Shown piece by piece: positions 6,692 through 8,090 of a stretch of DNA of 8,090 bases. Source of the DNA: Candidatus Nealsoniibacteriota bacterium. Lineage in GTDB: Bacteria > Patescibacteriota > Minisyncoccia > Minisyncoccales > CSSED10-335. Position 1 is the first letter of the stretch, and every line of letters begins with the position of its first letter. The notes beneath the pieces are model-generated. The model was not told where the DNA came from. It was given only the letters and a program-made list of their open reading frames with translations, and searched no databases. A program made the translations under genes and the position numbers. The stretch lies in contig PWOE01000018.1 of NCBI GenBank assembly GCA_003557585.1, positions 1 through 8,090 of the forward strand. The letters are read 5' to 3'.

Positions 6692-8090
6692 TTAATCGTA
6701 TCTAAATCTAAAATGGGCAGCCGGTACACCTCTACGAGCTAAATTTCTATCTAATTCAAGTTGCATTTCCCGATGTTCCCTTCTACGTTCTTCAGCTTCA
6801 TAAATATTTTGTCCGGCATAACTTTCACCTGCTTCTAATACTTCTTCTCTGGTTAAAGGATAATCGAACAAATGTTGTATTCTTGGTTGGGGGGATAATG
6901 CTTCTTCTTTATTTATCCTTAAACTACGCAATAAATCGAAATATGAAACACCTTTTAAATGTTCAGGTAACGATTCTGCATTGTGCATATAATATTCACC
7001 GGCTAACTGTTGTATCTTATTCACAGATCGTTGCAACGTATCAATTCGATCATCATTCTTGTAATCTTCTCTTAACCGAGCAAGATTTTCGTGCATTTCC
7101 CCTAAAGTCTGCCCTTGGAATTCTATATTAGGTATATTGTTGAACGTCATTGTCCAAGGTACAATCATATATTTTTCAGGATTGTTCTCATATTTTTTAT
7201 CGACAAACCTATCTAACCTGTCAGGATCAAAAATTGTACCCATCCAGTTCTCTAAACCCACCATATTCCCAACCGAATAAGTCACATCCTGTATAACCCG
7301 AAACGGATCACGTATATCTGATTCAGGACTATCTTTACGTAGTAAATGTAAACTTTCATCCCGGTTAGCTAATTTTATAAAAAAATCGCGAGCTTTTTCA
7401 TTATTGGGATCAATCCGTAACTTATCAGCATAATTAAGAACCATTTTTTTATCGACTATAATTTTACCAGGTTCTTCATCCCCCATAAACATCGCATCTA
7501 CATAGGTATCCCCGTCAGCTAAATAATCATCAGCCCAATCTTCGATATTTTGCCCACGTAAATCCTGCTCAATAAAACTCAATAGTGGCCCATACCAATC
7601 CATGTACGCATCCAATTCCCCTCTAAACGCCGGTATGCCTTCATCATCCCTATTCGAATAATCGAATAAACCAAACTCACCAGTTTCAGGAGATGGTATC
7701 AGTTCCAATCGTCTCGGTTCAGAAACATCTAAAAATCCAGCTTTCCGTAACCTACTATGGGCATCGTTAAATTCCCTTTGTGCATCACGTAACCTTGTAT
7801 CTTCAGCTTTACGGGCAGCTTCCATTTGTTGTATCCCCAACTTCGCCCAACCCAAACGCAACTTCTCCGTAGCCATCATTTGATTCCCCAGGTATTGCAT
7901 GTGTTGTTGATGCCGCTGCAATCTGGATTGTTCACCTTGGAACTCTATTTGTTCCTGCTGCATCTCTCGTCGGGCACCCAGTTGTCGCTGTAACATATCT
8001 TCTTGCCACAACCGATCATCTTCTATACGGCGTTCCTCTCTTGCCAGTTCTATGTTCCGGGAAATGCGTTCCGTTTGATCAGATATAATA
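6692..8090 (-). CDS. Coiled-coil, Gln-rich putative internal virion protein (5' end beyond window)
   Basis: The frame is open from the right edge to a TAA at 6692-6694, giving 465 visible residues. A TTG at 8011 could be taken as a start, but the frame continues upstream of it with the same helical composition (SDQTERISRNIELAREERR), so the real start is probably outside the window; no ATG occurs before 7996. The first 116 visible residues (down to about 7742) are a long helix rich in Gln, Arg, Glu and Met with almost no Gly or Pro, as in a coiled coil. The middle is acidic and mixed, with several Trp and Asp-rich turns. The last 40 residues are again a charged helix, ending in a basic aromatic tail (HFRFRYD). 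No enzymatic motif or membrane segment is visible, and there is no cysteine. I do not recognise the family. Its place directly before a transglycosylase ejection protein is that of T7 gp14/gp15, so a structural partner in the same injected complex is a reasonable inference. A tail or scaffold protein is also possible. Confidence 0.85.
   Translation of the reverse strand, partial: IISDQTERISRNIELAREERRIEDDRLWQEDMLQRQLGARREMQQEQIEFQGEQSRLQRHQQHMQYLGNQMMATEKLRLGWAKLGIQQMEAARKAEDTRLRDAQREFNDAHSRLRKAGFLDVSEPRRLELIPSPETGEFGLFDYSNRDDEGIPAFRGELDAYMDWYGPLLSFIEQDLRGQNIEDWADDYLADGDTYVDAMFMGDEEPGKIIVDKKMVLNYADKLRIDPNNEKARDFFIKLANRDESLHLLRKDSPESDIRDPFRVIQDVTYSVGNMVGLENWMGTIFDPDRLDRFVDKKYENNPEKYMIVPWTMTFNNIPNIEFQGQTLGEMHENLARLREDYKNDDRIDTLQRSVNKIQQLAGEYYMHNAESLPEHLKGVSYFDLLRSLRINKEEALSPQPRIQHLFDYPLTREEVLEAGESYAGQNIYEAEERRREHREMQLELDRNLARRGVPAAHFRFRYD

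Noticed and set aside
6640..6700. Promoter or terminator between the two genes
   Set aside because: The gap is only 17 bp. No stem-loop with a T-run and no convincing -35/-10 pair can be placed there.
7996..8011. TTG at 8011 or ATG at 7996 as the start of the upstream gene
   Set aside because: The frame stays open to the right edge and the same charged coiled-coil composition continues upstream, so a start outside the window is more likely.

Overview
The window appears to be the virion structural region of a tailed bacteriophage or prophage. It is filled almost end to end by two adjacent genes on the minus strand, and both run off an edge. At the right edge (8090 to 6692) is the 3' part of a gene for a helical, glutamine-rich protein; 465 residues are visible and its start lies outside. 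After a 17-bp gap comes an uninterrupted reading frame from an ATG at 6674 to the left edge. It encodes at least 2224 residues, and its stop also lies outside. I read its 2224 codons one by one and found no in-frame stop.

The giant protein is modular. Residues 1-305 are a helical N-terminal region of unknown function. Residues about 310-455 are a clear SLT-type lytic transglycosylase domain with catalytic Glu334. Residues 465-660 are a region I do not recognise. Residues 685-925 are rich in Gly, Ala and hydrophobic residues and look membrane-active. Residues 1207-1345 hold two stretches that look like small SH3/Tudor-type beta barrels. Residues 1380-1530 are charged and helical, and 1560-1785 are beta-rich. 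A second hydrophobic hairpin lies at 1816-1857. From about residue 1985 to the edge the motif order matches a C-terminal module I know from very large phage 'polyvalent' proteins. The best overall reading is an internal virion (ejection) protein, functionally comparable to T7 gp16 but much larger, with the upstream coiled-coil protein as a likely partner comparable to T7 gp14/gp15. That comparison is inferred from architecture and gene order, not from a similarity search.

The two proteins share an unusual property: not one cysteine codon occurs in 2689 consecutive codons. This fits proteins that are threaded through a narrow tail and refold on the other side. The window also holds a recurrent short palindrome (TTGCGA-nnn-TCGCAA type) at three places in the giant gene, plus a degenerate fourth copy.

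The host cannot be named. A peptidoglycan-cutting, membrane-active ejection protein suggests a Gram-negative host. The absence of a Shine-Dalgarno sequence before the giant gene is compatible with, but does not prove, a Bacteroidota host. I see no RNA genes, CRISPR arrays, insertion sequences, terminators or plus-strand genes that I can support.
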